Positions 16,317 to 24,915 of a stretch of 64,000 nucleotides of DNA are shown here, piece after piece. The notes below the pieces were generated by a model that was given only the letters and a program-made list of their open reading frames with translations, ran no database searches and was not told the DNA's origin. Origin of the DNA: Umezawaea tangerina (GTDB lineage: Bacteria > Actinomycetota > Actinomycetes > Mycobacteriales > Pseudonocardiaceae); NCBI RefSeq assembly GCF_003002815.1, contig NZ_PVTF01000006.1, positions 496,001-560,000 on the forward strand. The letters are read 5' to 3'. The position numbers were made by a program, and so were the translations under genes. The number at the start of each line of letters is the position of its first letter. Positions within the stretch are counted from its first letter, which is position 1.

Positions 16317-17681
16317 TTAGCCGCTTTCCCGCATCGAGGTGTCCTCGATGGAGTGACGGCGGTCGGCGGCGAAGGCGCGCAGCACGTCGTCGTCGGTCAC
16401 GTCGACCAGCCTGTTGCCCCACTTGTCGAGCGCCGCCCCGTCGACCACCGCGGGCCCGTCCGGGAACGGCCCCCTGGAGCGGAAGCCCAGCAGCTCGTCG
16501 AACACGCCGACGTAGCTCTCGGCCTGGGGCCGCCAGTCCAGCACCTTCTCGCAGCGCCGCCGCCCGGCCGCGCCGAGCTCGCCGCGCCGGTCGGGGTCGT
16601 CGAGCAGGTCCAGCAGCGCCTGGGCGAACCCGTCCACGTCACCGGGTTCCACGTAGACCGCGCAGTCGCCCGCCGACACCACCGTCTCGGTCAGCCGGTA
16701 GGCCACCACCGGGACGGCGTAGGCCATGTACTCCATGGTCTTGTTCATCGTCGACACGTCGTTCAACGGGTTCAACGGGTCCGGCGAGACACCGGCCGAC
16801 GCGGTCGAGAGGTAGCGCGAGATCTGCTCCGGGCCGACGCGGCCGGTGAACTCCACGTAGTCGTCGAGCCCCCAGTCGGTGCTCTGCCTCTTCAGGTCCT
16901 CCAGGCAGTCGCCGAACCCGAGGAGCGCGAAGCGGACGTCGGTGCGGCCGCGGTCGAGCACGATCCGCTTGGCCACCTCCAGCACGCCGTCCACACCGTC
17001 CTGCGGGCCCATGATCCCCAGGTAGGCCACCAGGTGCTTGCCGCCGCGGCGCAGGGAGTCGTCTCCCGCGACCGGCCGCATGACCGAGGTGTCCGGGCCG
17101 GAGCGGACGACGGCGGTGTGCTCGCGGGGCACGTGACCGCGTTCCCAGGCGATCCTCTGGTACGAGGTGTTGGTGGACGTCACCCGGTCGGCGGTGTGGA
17201 ACGTCCTGCGCTCCAACCACTTCAGGATCGCGAGCTGCGCGCGCCCGGCGACGCCCTTCGGCTTGCCGAAGCGGGACAGGAAGACCTCGGGGTTCAGGTC
17301 GTGGTGGTCGAAGAGGAACCTGACCCCCATCGTCCGCCACAGCAGGGCGAGCGCCCAGTAGGTGTCCGGCGGGTTGCAGGCCTGCATCACGTGGAAGCGG
17401 CTGCGGCGCCACACCTTCCGGCTCAGCCAGGCCGTGCGCAGCCAGCAGTACAGGAACTCCCAGGCGTAGCCGAGCACGCCCTCGGCCTGCGGCGGCGGCC
17501 GGTACTTGTACAGGTGCACCGAGTCCAGCACGGCGTAGGCCGGGTCGTCGGGCCCCTTCGGGCAGATGACCGAGACCTCGTATCCCGCGTTGACCAGTGC
17601 CCGGCACTCCAGCCAGACCCTGCGGTCCAGCGGGACCGGGAGGTTCTGCACGATGATCAGCACATGCGGCGCGCGTCTCAC
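16317..17681 (-). CDS. glycosyltransferase family 4
   Basis: The 454-residue GT-B enzyme fits the GT4 family, which moves a sugar from a nucleotide donor with retention. The N-terminal part (VLIIVQNLPVPLDRRVWLEC) is the acceptor-side Rossmann fold. The C-terminal part has GIMGPQDGVDGVLEVA near 235 and SPDPLNPLNDVSTMNKTMEY near 315, whose Asn/Glu stretch takes the place of the usual E-x7-E donor motif. The start GTG 17681 follows AAGAGGG. A probable member of the surface-glycan assembly set; linkage unknown. Confidence 0.9.
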   Translation of the reverse strand: MRRAPHVLIIVQNLPVPLDRRVWLECRALVNAGYEVSVICPKGPDDPAYAVLDSVHLYKYRPPPQAEGVLGYAWEFLYCWLRTAWLSRKVWRRSRFHVMQACNPPDTYWALALLWRTMGVRFLFDHHDLNPEVFLSRFGKPKGVAGRAQLAILKWLERRTFHTADRVTSTNTSYQRIAWERGHVPREHTAVVRSGPDTSVMRPVAGDDSLRRGGKHLVAYLGIMGPQDGVDGVLEVAKRIVLDRGRTDVRFALLGFGDCLEDLKRQSTDWGLDDYVEFTGRVGPEQISRYLSTASAGVSPDPLNPLNDVSTMNKTMEYMAYAVPVVAYRLTETVVSAGDCAVYVEPGDVDGFAQALLDLLDDPDRRGELGAAGRRRCEKVLDWRPQAESYVGVFDELLGFRSRGPFPDGPAVVDGAALDKWGNRLVDVTDDDVLRAFAADRRHSIEDTSMRESG

Positions 17682-17857
17682 TGAACCCTCTTCCTGAGGT
17701 GAGCTGACGCTTCGTAGTCGCTCGCGGAGGGCAAAGGGTTACGGCTTCCGGCGAACATCACTGCCTGGCCGCTCACGGCTACGCGGCGTACCGCCAGCCG
17801 GTGTAACGCTGAGTGCATCCCGTTCCGATATCCGGGTCAAGCGGAAGGTGGTTCGGG
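17682..17857. other. divergent promoter region, GT4 / MFS transporter
   Basis: The 176 bp between two divergent starts must hold both promoters. Short inverted pieces occur around 17780-17810 (CGGCGTACCGCC), but I could not assign a -35/-10 pair. Confidence 0.35.
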
Positions 17858-19081
17858 GTGTACATCGCTTCTGCGCGGGCCGGCACGCGCACGCGGCTCG
17901 GCGCGGTGCCGAAAACGGTTGTGGCGCTGGGCGTGGTCAGTCTCCTCACGGACGTCTCCGCTGAGATGATCACCGCGTTCCTGCCCGTCTACCTGCTCTT
18001 CAGCCTCAACATCGGTTACGTCCAGTTCGGACTGCTCGACGGTCTGTACACGGGCGCGACCGCGGTGCTGCGGTTGGTGGGCGGCCACTTCGCCGACCGG
18101 CTGCGCAGACCGAAGCTGGTGGCGGGTGTCGGTTACGGCCTGTCCGCCGTCACCAAGCTCGTGTTCCCGGCCGTCGGCGCGTCCGCGCTCGGCATCGGCG
18201 GCGTGATCGCCGCGGACCGCGCGGGCAAGGGCCTGCGCACCGCGCCGCGCGACGCGCTGATCTCGTTGAGCGTCCCCACCGACCAGCTCGGCACCGCGTT
18301 CGGCGTGCACCGCAGCATGGACACCGTGGGCGCGTTGATCGGTCCGGTCGTGACGTTCCTGATCCTGATGAACCTCGGCACCGCGCCGACCCCGATCTTC
18401 GTCGTCAGCTTCGGCTTCGCCCTGCTGGGCCTGATCGTGCTCGGCTTCTTCGTGCCCGAGCGCCCGAAGGCCACCGCCTCCCCCGGTCCCGCGCCGAGCA
18501 TCAGGGCGGGACTGGCGCTGCTGAAGGACGTGCCGTTCCGCCGGGCCGGTGTCGTCGCCGCCCTGCTCGGCATCGCCACCGTCTCCGACGCGTTCGTCTT
18601 CGTGCTCGTGCAGCGCACCACCGAGGTGCCGCTCGGCGTGCTGCCGCTGCTGCCGCTCGGCACCGCGCTGACGTTCCTGCTCTTCGCCGCGCCGCTGGGC
18701 AGGCTCGCCGACGTCGTCGGCCGCTGGCCGGTGTTCTTCGGCGGCCACGTGCTGCTGCTGGGCGTCTACCTGCTCCTGCTCGCCCCCGCGGGCGGGTACG
18801 GCGTGGCCGTCGCCGCGTTGATCATGCACGGCCTGTTCTACGCCGCCACCGACGGCGTGCTGTCCGCGTGGACCGGCGCCATGATCCCGCCGTCGCTGCG
18901 CGGCTCCGGCCTCGCCGTCGTGCAGACCGGTCAGGCGCTGGCGCGGCTGGTGTCCTCCATCGGCTTCGGTTTCCTGCTCCAGTACGCGGCGCTCGGCACG
19001 GCCGTGCTGACGGCCGTCTGCGCCCTCGCCGTGGCCCTCGTGGCCGTGCTCGTGGTGACCCGCAAGGAGACGACGTCGTGA
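17858..19081 (+). CDS. MFS transporter
   Basis: The 407-residue membrane protein has around twelve hydrophobic segments and the MFS loop signature GGHFADRLRRPKLVAG after TM2. GVIAADRAGKGLRTAPRDAL near 110 matches a subgroup of MFS proteins often found beside cell-surface genes. GTG 17858 is preferred to the earlier in-frame ATG because AAGGTGG stands at correct distance and TM1 then begins close to the N-terminus. Its stop overlaps the next gene's GTG, so the two are translated together. Substrate unknown. Confidence 0.85.
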   Translation: MYIASARAGTRTRLGAVPKTVVALGVVSLLTDVSAEMITAFLPVYLLFSLNIGYVQFGLLDGLYTGATAVLRLVGGHFADRLRRPKLVAGVGYGLSAVTKLVFPAVGASALGIGGVIAADRAGKGLRTAPRDALISLSVPTDQLGTAFGVHRSMDTVGALIGPVVTFLILMNLGTAPTPIFVVSFGFALLGLIVLGFFVPERPKATASPGPAPSIRAGLALLKDVPFRRAGVVAALLGIATVSDAFVFVLVQRTTEVPLGVLPLLPLGTALTFLLFAAPLGRLADVVGRWPVFFGGHVLLLGVYLLLLAPAGGYGVAVAALIMHGLFYAATDGVLSAWTGAMIPPSLRGSGLAVVQTGQALARLVSSIGFGFLLQYAALGTAVLTAVCALAVALVAVLVVTRKETTS

Positions 19082-20043
19082 CGACCCGCACCCGGACCGC
19101 GCTCGGCGCGCTGCTCATCGTCGTCGTCGTGCTCGCCACCGGCGTCTACCTCTGGCAGGCGGGCGGCCCGTCCGGCACCGCCGCCGCGGCCGCGCCCGGC
19201 GGCGCCTCGATCACCCTCGTCGACCAGCGCGACGGCGGCGACGCCGTCTCCACCACCGACCCCGGCCAGACCGACGGCCCCCGCACCCCCACCGGCCTGC
19301 GCTGCCAACGCGTCTACACCGCAGGCGGCACCACCGTCTGCCTCCGCCTCGCGGGCATCGGCCCCAGCTTCGAGGCCGCCGTCATCGTCGGCGGCGCCGA
19401 GGTCAAGACCATCCCCCTGCCCGGCGTCCCCAGCCGCGCACGCGTGTCCGCCTCCGGCAAGGTCGTCTCCTGGACCGTCTTCGTCACCGGCGACTCCTAC
19501 GCCTCCGCGGGCGGCTTCTCCACCCGCACCGGCTACTACGACCTCCGCGACGGCACCCTCGTCGAGTCCTTGGAGACGTTCGCCCTCACCGTGGACGGCG
19601 TCGCCCACACCGCGCTCGACGTCAACTACTGGGGCATGACCTTCCAGACCGACGACACCACCTTCTACGCCACCGTCGGCACCGGCGGCAGGCGTTGGCT
19701 CATCAAGGGCTCCACGTCCGCGAAGACCGCCGCCACCGTCCGCCAGGGCCCCGAGTGCCCTTCCCTGTCCCCCGACGGCAAGCACCTGGCGTACAAGAAG
19801 GCCACCAAGTGGGTCGGCCGCTGGGAGCTCGCCGTGGAGGACCTGGAGACCGGCACGGAGAAGGTCCTGCCCAACACCTCCGGCATCGACGACCAGGCCG
19901 CCTGGCTGGACGACAACACCCTCGCCTACGGCGTCCCCAGCCAACAAACCGGCGTCCCCGGCATCTACCGCGTCCAGTCCAACGGCACCACCGACCCCAT
20001 CCTCATCGCCACCGCCGCCTCCTCCCCCGTCCCCAACCGCTAA
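19078..20043 (+). CDS. membrane-anchored TolB/WD40-like propeller protein
   Basis: The 321-residue protein starts at GTG 19078, overlapping the transporter stop by 4 nt. One transmembrane or signal segment (TALGALLIVVVVLATGVYLW) occupies residues 7-26, followed by an Ala/Gly-rich linker. A C-terminal part has propeller strands such as CPSLSPDGKHLAYKKATKW and DDQAAWLDDNTLAYGV. The domain is outside the membrane. Coupling to the transporter suggests it assists or modifies the exported substrate; that is inference from context. Codon use is strongly C-ending, like its neighbours. Confidence 0.78.
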   Translation: MTTRTRTALGALLIVVVVLATGVYLWQAGGPSGTAAAAAPGGASITLVDQRDGGDAVSTTDPGQTDGPRTPTGLRCQRVYTAGGTTVCLRLAGIGPSFEAAVIVGGAEVKTIPLPGVPSRARVSASGKVVSWTVFVTGDSYASAGGFSTRTGYYDLRDGTLVESLETFALTVDGVAHTALDVNYWGMTFQTDDTTFYATVGTGGRRWLIKGSTSAKTAATVRQGPECPSLSPDGKHLAYKKATKWVGRWELAVEDLETGTEKVLPNTSGIDDQAAWLDDNTLAYGVPSQQTGVPGIYRVQSNGTTDPILIATAASSPVPNR

Positions 20044-20150
20044 CCCAAACGCACAGCGAGCACGCACCCGCCCATCGGGCGAAGCCCGCCAGCGCGCATC
20101 CGGCGCGGAGCGCCTGGGGCCTTGTCCGACGGCGAAGCCGAGGATGCTTG

Positions 20151-20357
20151 GTCGGGCGGAGCCCGATGCTTGAGTCGGGCGGAGCCCGATGCTTGAGTCG
20201 GGCGGAGCCCGATGCTTGAGTCGGGCGGAGCCCGATGCTTGAGTCGGGCGGAGCCCGATGCTTGAGTCGGGCGGAGCCCGATGCTTGAGTCGGGCGGAGC
20301 CCGATGCTTGAGTCGGACGGAGCCCGATGCTTGAGTCGGACGTAGTCCGATGCTGGC
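20151..20357. repeat. 23-bp tandem hairpin array, eight full units plus a degenerate ninth
   Basis: Units start at 20151, 20174, 20197, 20220, 20243, 20266, 20289, 20312 and 20335. Each contains a mini-hairpin TCGGGC-GGA-GCCCGA followed by TGCTTGA. Units 1-7 are identical. Unit 8 changes one arm (TCGGAC). Unit 9 changes both arms (TCGGAC-GTA-GTCCGA) and so restores pairing. The ninth unit then runs into another short hairpin, TGGCGAAGCCA. Confidence 0.9.
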
Positions 20358-20398
20358 GAAGCCAGACCTACCCCTGCCCCCGATACACAGCGCCCTCC

Positions 20399-20455
20399 TG
20401 CCCCACCCCTGTTTGTCAAGACAGCTTCACCATCTTGACAAACAGGGGTGGGGCA
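20399..20455. terminator. 23-bp perfect-stem hairpin
   Basis: Bases 20399-20421 pair exactly with 20433-20455 around an 11-base loop. It lies between convergent genes. The stem contains TTGTCAAGA/TCTTGACAA, shared with the hairpin at 6619-6679. A bidirectional terminator is the simplest reading. Confidence 0.7.
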
Positions 20456-20659
20456 TTGAGACAATCGCGCGCCGGGGGCCGGGCTTCGCGAGGGTAGGCA
20501 CAACGCAACCGAGGGCCTGAGATAGCACGACCCGACCAAGGCCAAGCCCCACCTGGAACGGCCTCCGCCAGCCCTGAACACAAACGCCCCCAGAGGTCCC
20601 CCACCCGTGAGAACCCCCCAATACACAAGGTACTCAGGGGGTCCGACAAAACTCCCGAC

Positions 20660-21415
20660 TCAAGGCCGGAACCAAGCCGTCCGCCAAGCCCTCCCGAAAC
20701 CCGACAACCCCGAAACCGACATCCCCTCATACCCCACTGCCCTCAACGCCCCCACCAACGACCGCGTCACATCCCCCCGGTCGAAAGTAGGCCGAGGCGT
20801 CAAATCCCCCTCAGGCACCTCGAACCCGTCGTGCAACAACACCACCGCCCCCGGATGCACCGCCGGCAACGCCCGAGCAGCCACCTCCTCAGCCGCCCCG
20901 TCCACCCAGTCCGCCACCGTCGGCCCCCACACCACCGGGTCCAGCCCGGCCCGGCGGGCCGCCAGGAACGTCCCCAGCGACTGCGACCCGTAGGCGGGCC
21001 GGAACAGCCGCACCCGCCGACCGGCCACGGCTTCCAACCGCCGCTTCCCCTCCACGAGCAGCCGGTGCACCTCCCCCGCGGACCTCTCGGTCAACCGCGA
21101 GTGGTCGATCCCGTGCAGCGCGACCTCGTGCCCCTCGTCCAGAACCCGCCGCAGCAACTCCGGGTGCGCCTCCGCCCGCTCCACCAGGACGAAGAACGTC
21201 GCCGACAAACCCAGCTCCGCCAACGCGTCCAGCACCGCGGGCGTCCCGTCGGGGTCGGGTCCGTCGTCGTAGGTCAACGCCACGACCCGAGCATCGGTCC
21301 GCACGCCGCGCAACGACCCGACAGGACTCAGCACGCCGTCGGTGGCGCGTCGGACGCGGCGCTTCGCCGTGGGCGACAACGAGCCCGCCACCCGCGAGGC
21401 CAAGGAGCCGATCAC
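20660..21415 (-). CDS. polysaccharide deacetylase (NodB / CE4 family)
   Basis: The 251-residue protein has the CE4 motifs: TYDDGPD near residue 51 (catalytic base and metal Asp), HGIDHSRLT near 100 (metal histidines), RPAYGSQS near 137 and LLHDG near 215. Such enzymes use a divalent metal to remove N- or O-acetyl groups from polysaccharides. The start is GTG 21415, overlapping the stop of the glycosyltransferase gene as GTGA. A basic amphipathic N-terminus rather than a clean signal peptide is seen. As the last gene of this operon it probably tailors the polymer or its precursor. Confidence 0.9.
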   Translation of the reverse strand: MIGSLASRVAGSLSPTAKRRVRRATDGVLSPVGSLRGVRTDARVVALTYDDGPDPDGTPAVLDALAELGLSATFFVLVERAEAHPELLRRVLDEGHEVALHGIDHSRLTERSAGEVHRLLVEGKRRLEAVAGRRVRLFRPAYGSQSLGTFLAARRAGLDPVVWGPTVADWVDGAAEEVAARALPAVHPGAVVLLHDGFEVPEGDLTPRPTFDRGDVTRSLVGALRAVGYEGMSVSGLSGFGRAWRTAWFRP

Positions 21416-22530
21416 CGCGCCACCCCCGAGGCGATCTCGACGACCTGCCGGGCGGCCCGCTCCCACGTGTAGTGGGCGGCCACCTCCTCCGCGCCCACGA
21501 AGGCGTTGTCGTACACCGAGTCGTCCAGCAACAGCTGCCCCACCACCTTCGCCAGCTCCTCCTGCTCGTCGGTGGACACCAGGTCCCCGGCCGTGATGAT
21601 CTCCGGCATCGCGAACGCGTCGCGACCGACGCAGGGCAGTCCCCGCGACAGCGCCTCGACGAACGCGATCCCGAACCCCTCGAACCGCGACGGCAGCACG
21701 AAAAGATCATGCGAGTCGTACAGGGCGGAGATCTCCGACACCGGCAGTCGCCCGAGGAAGTCCACGCCCGGCGGCACCGCACCGTTCATCGGCCACACCT
21801 CGGGCCCGACGACGGTCAGGGTGATCTCGGGGTCGACCTCGCGCCGCAGGATCGCCAGCGCCCCGACGACCTGCTCACCGCCCTTGGTCGGGAAGTCCTT
21901 GCCCACCATCAGCAACCGCCGCCGGGGACCGGTCATCCGGCGGTTGTGCGCCGCCGCGATCCCGGCCGCCTCACCGCGGGCCGTCACGCCGGGGTTGACG
22001 ACGTGCACCTTCTCGCGCGGCACACCGGTCACCTCGACCAGGTGGTCGGCGAACCACGAGCTCATCGCCAGCACCCCGGCCGCGCGCGCGTACACCGCCC
22101 GCTGCCGCTCGGCCGAGCGGACCACGTCGGCCCGTGTCAACGACGGGAAGTGGCTCAGCCCGCCGGGCCGGTCGACCAGGTCCAGCAGCACGTCGTAGCT
22201 GAGGTCCTGCAGCATCAGGTAGGGCCGGTCGAACGTCGTCAGGTCCTGGATCTGGAGCACGACGTCGCAGGGGTTGCGCGCCGACGAGCGCCGCAGCGTC
22301 CACTCGTCGAACCGCCGGGTCGACGCGGCGTGCCGCCACATCGACACCCACTGCCCGTCGACCCGGCGCGCGTGCGCGGCCTTGAAGGCGTTGCGCAGCA
22401 ACGGCGGGTGCTCGACCCCGAGGTCGACCACGTCGACCTGCGAGCGCAGCGCCTCGCGCAGGTTCCACGGCGTGTGCGACCAGGTGAGCTCCGGTCGCGC
22501 GTCCCAGCTGCAGGCGAACCCCAGCCTCAT
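21412..22530 (-). CDS. glycosyltransferase family 4
   Basis: The 372-residue GT-B enzyme shows GKDFPTKGGEQVVGALAI near residue 215 and the donor-binding segment DLFVLPSRFEGFGIAFVEAL near 285, with the two Glu residues of the E-x7-E motif (EGFGIAFVE). The start ATG 22530 overlaps the polymerase stop as ATGA, and its own end overlaps the deacetylase start. It adds a sugar during repeat-unit assembly; donor and linkage unknown. Confidence 0.9.
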   Translation of the reverse strand: MRLGFACSWDARPELTWSHTPWNLREALRSQVDVVDLGVEHPPLLRNAFKAAHARRVDGQWVSMWRHAASTRRFDEWTLRRSSARNPCDVVLQIQDLTTFDRPYLMLQDLSYDVLLDLVDRPGGLSHFPSLTRADVVRSAERQRAVYARAAGVLAMSSWFADHLVEVTGVPREKVHVVNPGVTARGEAAGIAAAHNRRMTGPRRRLLMVGKDFPTKGGEQVVGALAILRREVDPEITLTVVGPEVWPMNGAVPPGVDFLGRLPVSEISALYDSHDLFVLPSRFEGFGIAFVEALSRGLPCVGRDAFAMPEIITAGDLVSTDEQEELAKVVGQLLLDDSVYDNAFVGAEEVAAHYTWERAARQVVEIASGVAR

Positions 22531-23855
22531 ATCCCGACCCCCGCCTTCACGTCGACCAGGACCGGCGCGTCGACGAGCTGGCCGCGGCGGGCCAGGCGCC
22601 AGAGCGCTCCGATGATGCCGATGAACAGGAACAGCACGCCGCTGATCATCGGGAAGCCGAGTCCGTCGAAGGTGACGAACGCCAGCGCGCACACCGCGAT
22701 CGAGGCGGCTAGCGCCTGGCCGAGGTGGCGGTTCTCGTCGTCGTTGGCGCGCACCCTGATGCCGCGGGCGGTGACGAAGCCGATGACGAACAGCAGGATG
22801 AGCGCGGTCAGGCCGAAGAAGCCGGTCTCCACGATGCTGCCGAGGAACTGGTTGTCCAGCGTGATGAACGCCTTGGGCAGGAACGTGCCGAAACCGCGGC
22901 CGAACCACGGCGACTGGTCGATGAACTGGCCGACCACGACGTAGTCGTCGGTGCGGCCCTGGATGCTCGGGTCGTCCGACCAGCCGGTGAACAGACCGGT
23001 GATGGTGCCGACGAGTCCGGGGATCAGCAGTCGCAGCGCGACGACGAACACCGGTGCCACCAGCAGGGCGATGCCGCGCCGGACTCCGGACCAGCCCGCG
23101 AACAGGACGATGAACGCGACGAACATGCCGAGCGTGGCCGAGCGGGACACCGACATGGGGCTGGCGAGTCCGATGAGGACGACCGTGCCCCACCAGAGCC
23201 AACGCCTTTCCTTGACGTAGAAGGCGAGGTGCAGCGCGATCGGGAACACCATCGCCAGCACCACGCCGAACTCGATGGCGTGCGAGGCGGTGGCCGACAC
23301 GCGGCGGAAGTTCGACCGGTCGGACACGTTGCCGATGTCGTAGTTGATCTTGAGTCCGGGGATGTGCCCGTACAGCTCGGCGACGTTGAACCCGGTGGCG
23401 AACTGGAGCAGGCCGATGAACGCGATGATCCCGGTGAGGACGACCACCGTGCGCAGCAGCAGCTCCACGCTCTTGCGGGACTTCAGCATGTCCGCGGCCA
23501 CGAAGGCGATGCCCATCCACGACATCGTGGTGAGCAGCGCCCGGTCCGCGCCCGAGAGCTGGTCGGCGGGCAGCGGGTTCAGCGTGCCCAGGACGTAGGA
23601 CAGCAGGATCGACAGCACCAGCAGCCCGACCGCGACGCGGGCGGGCTGGAGGTTGGTCTTCACGCCGGAACCGGGCAGCAGCCTGGTGATGAGCCAGAAC
23701 ACCACCAGGCCCATGCCGACGACGCCCGCGGGGGTGCCGCTGGCGCCGAGCGGGCCGATGATCAGCTGGGCGGGCAGGCAGAAGAGCAGCACGGCGAAGA
23801 AGGTCAGCAGACCTCGTGCGTCGCCCTTCTCCTGCCTGGTCGGGAATCCGCGCAT
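22527..23855 (-). CDS. O-antigen ligase / Wzy-type polymerase membrane protein
   Basis: The 442-residue protein has ten or more hydrophobic segments and one large extracytoplasmic loop (about 160-205, GFNVAELYGHIPGLK then RSNFRRVSATASH), followed by SPMSVSRSATLGMF. This pattern is typical of the Wzy_C/O-antigen ligase superfamily, which joins lipid-linked repeat units outside the membrane. It sits between a Wzz-type protein (4 bp upstream) and a glycosyltransferase (4-nt overlap). Polymerase rather than ligase is inferred from its Wzz and flippase neighbours. Confidence 0.85.
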   Translation of the reverse strand: MRGFPTRQEKGDARGLLTFFAVLLFCLPAQLIIGPLGASGTPAGVVGMGLVVFWLITRLLPGSGVKTNLQPARVAVGLLVLSILLSYVLGTLNPLPADQLSGADRALLTTMSWMGIAFVAADMLKSRKSVELLLRTVVVLTGIIAFIGLLQFATGFNVAELYGHIPGLKINYDIGNVSDRSNFRRVSATASHAIEFGVVLAMVFPIALHLAFYVKERRWLWWGTVVLIGLASPMSVSRSATLGMFVAFIVLFAGWSGVRRGIALLVAPVFVVALRLLIPGLVGTITGLFTGWSDDPSIQGRTDDYVVVGQFIDQSPWFGRGFGTFLPKAFITLDNQFLGSIVETGFFGLTALILLFVIGFVTARGIRVRANDDENRHLGQALAASIAVCALAFVTFDGLGFPMISGVLFLFIGIIGALWRLARRGQLVDAPVLVDVKAGVGI

Positions 23856-23859
23856 GGCG

Positions 23860-24915
23860 TCAGTCGCGCTGGGACGGCCGCGCGCTCACCTCGAGCTCGG
23901 TCCGCGGCCAGGCGACGTGGTCGGGGTTTGGGATCGGCTTGATCCGCTGCGTCTCCTCGGCGATCCGGGGCCTGCGCATCGGCGGCCGCGAACGCTGCGC
24001 GGGCTGCGGGTCGGTGACCGGCGCCGACTTCACCGTGGGCGCCGCCTGCGGACTGGGCTTGGGCTGCGGGGCGGGCTGCGGCTGCGGAGCCGGTGGCGCG
24101 GCGGGCTTGGGCGCCTGGCCGTTCTGGGCGACGCCGTTGGTGGCCGGGGCCGGAGCGGCCTCCTCCACCTCGTCGTCGAGCTCGTCGTCGTCCAGCTCCT
24201 CGACGACCTCCACGACCTCCTGCGCCGCGGTCGCCTTCGCCCGGCGGCGGGTCTGCACGCTCTCCCGCAGGAACGCGATCAGCACGGTCAGCGCCAGCAC
24301 GACGACCGCCATGCCCGCGAGCGCCCGCATCTGGCTGCCCCGCTGGATGTCCGCGTGCGTCGGCGTCGTCACCGGGCTCGTGGTGATGAGCAGGTTCTCC
24401 GGAGCCTTGAGGTCGACCTGGTTCTGGGTCAGCAGCTCGGTCATCGACTTCTCGATGACCTGCGCGGTGCGCAGGGCCGCCGCGCGGTCCTTGGAGTTCG
24501 CGGTGACCTGGAGCATCGGCGCCTCACCCGGCACGATGTCCACCAGGTACTCCGCCGTGCCTCCCTTGCCCACCATCTCCTCGACGGTGGACTTGTCGTT
24601 CATCCGCCGGGCGGTGATCTCGGCGACGATGCCGAGCGACCCGCCGAACCCGAGGTACGGGTTCGCCTGACCGGCCTGCGACGACCCCACCTGCGCCGGC
24701 ACCAGCAGCACGTCGGACGCCTTGACCTCGTAGGTCGGCGGGACCATGAAGAAGATGCCGATCGCCGCGGCGACCATCACCGAGACGCCGACGGTCACCA
24801 CGACCCACTGCTTGCCGAGCACCTTGAGGGCGCTGACGAAGTCGACGTCCGTGCCGGGGGTCTCCCGAGCACTCGTGAGCACCACTCGACGCCCGCGCTT
24901 CCTGTCCTGGCTCAT
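23860..24915 (-). CDS. Wzz-type chain-length / capsular polysaccharide co-polymerase
   Basis: The 351-residue protein has two transmembrane segments (about 38-58 and 192-212) around an extracytoplasmic domain, the Wzz topology. The second is followed by a long Glu/Asp-rich and Pro-rich cytoplasmic tail (EELDDDELDDEVEE, then PQPQPAPQPKP). There is no Walker motif, so a tyrosine-kinase partner would have to be elsewhere; none is in the window. The start ATG 24915 overlaps the AsnB stop as ATGA. It should set polymer length together with the Wzy-type neighbour. Confidence 0.85.
   Translation of the reverse strand: MSQDRKRGRRVVLTSARETPGTDVDFVSALKVLGKQWVVVTVGVSVMVAAAIGIFFMVPPTYEVKASDVLLVPAQVGSSQAGQANPYLGFGGSLGIVAEITARRMNDKSTVEEMVGKGGTAEYLVDIVPGEAPMLQVTANSKDRAAALRTAQVIEKSMTELLTQNQVDLKAPENLLITTSPVTTPTHADIQRGSQMRALAGMAVVVLALTVLIAFLRESVQTRRRAKATAAQEVVEVVEELDDDELDDEVEEAAPAPATNGVAQNGQAPKPAAPPAPQPQPAPQPKPSPQAAPTVKSAPVTDPQPAQRSRPPMRRPRIAEETQRIKPIPNPDHVAWPRTELEVSARPSQRD

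Larger units (their letters stand above)
20044..20659. repeat. gene-free repeat region between convergent genes
   Basis: The 616 bp hold: a segment (20077-20127) that matches 6797-6849 in inverted orientation; the 23-bp tandem array; the long hairpin at 20399-20455; and a weak hairpin (ACCCCC 20615-20620 with GGGGGT 20639-20644) just after the deacetylase gene. No coding frame is convincing. Frames that appear to run through here encode only the repeat translated. Confidence 0.75.

Noticed and set aside
20151-20357. Possible CRISPR array
   Set aside because: The 23-bp units follow each other directly without spacers and no cas gene is present.
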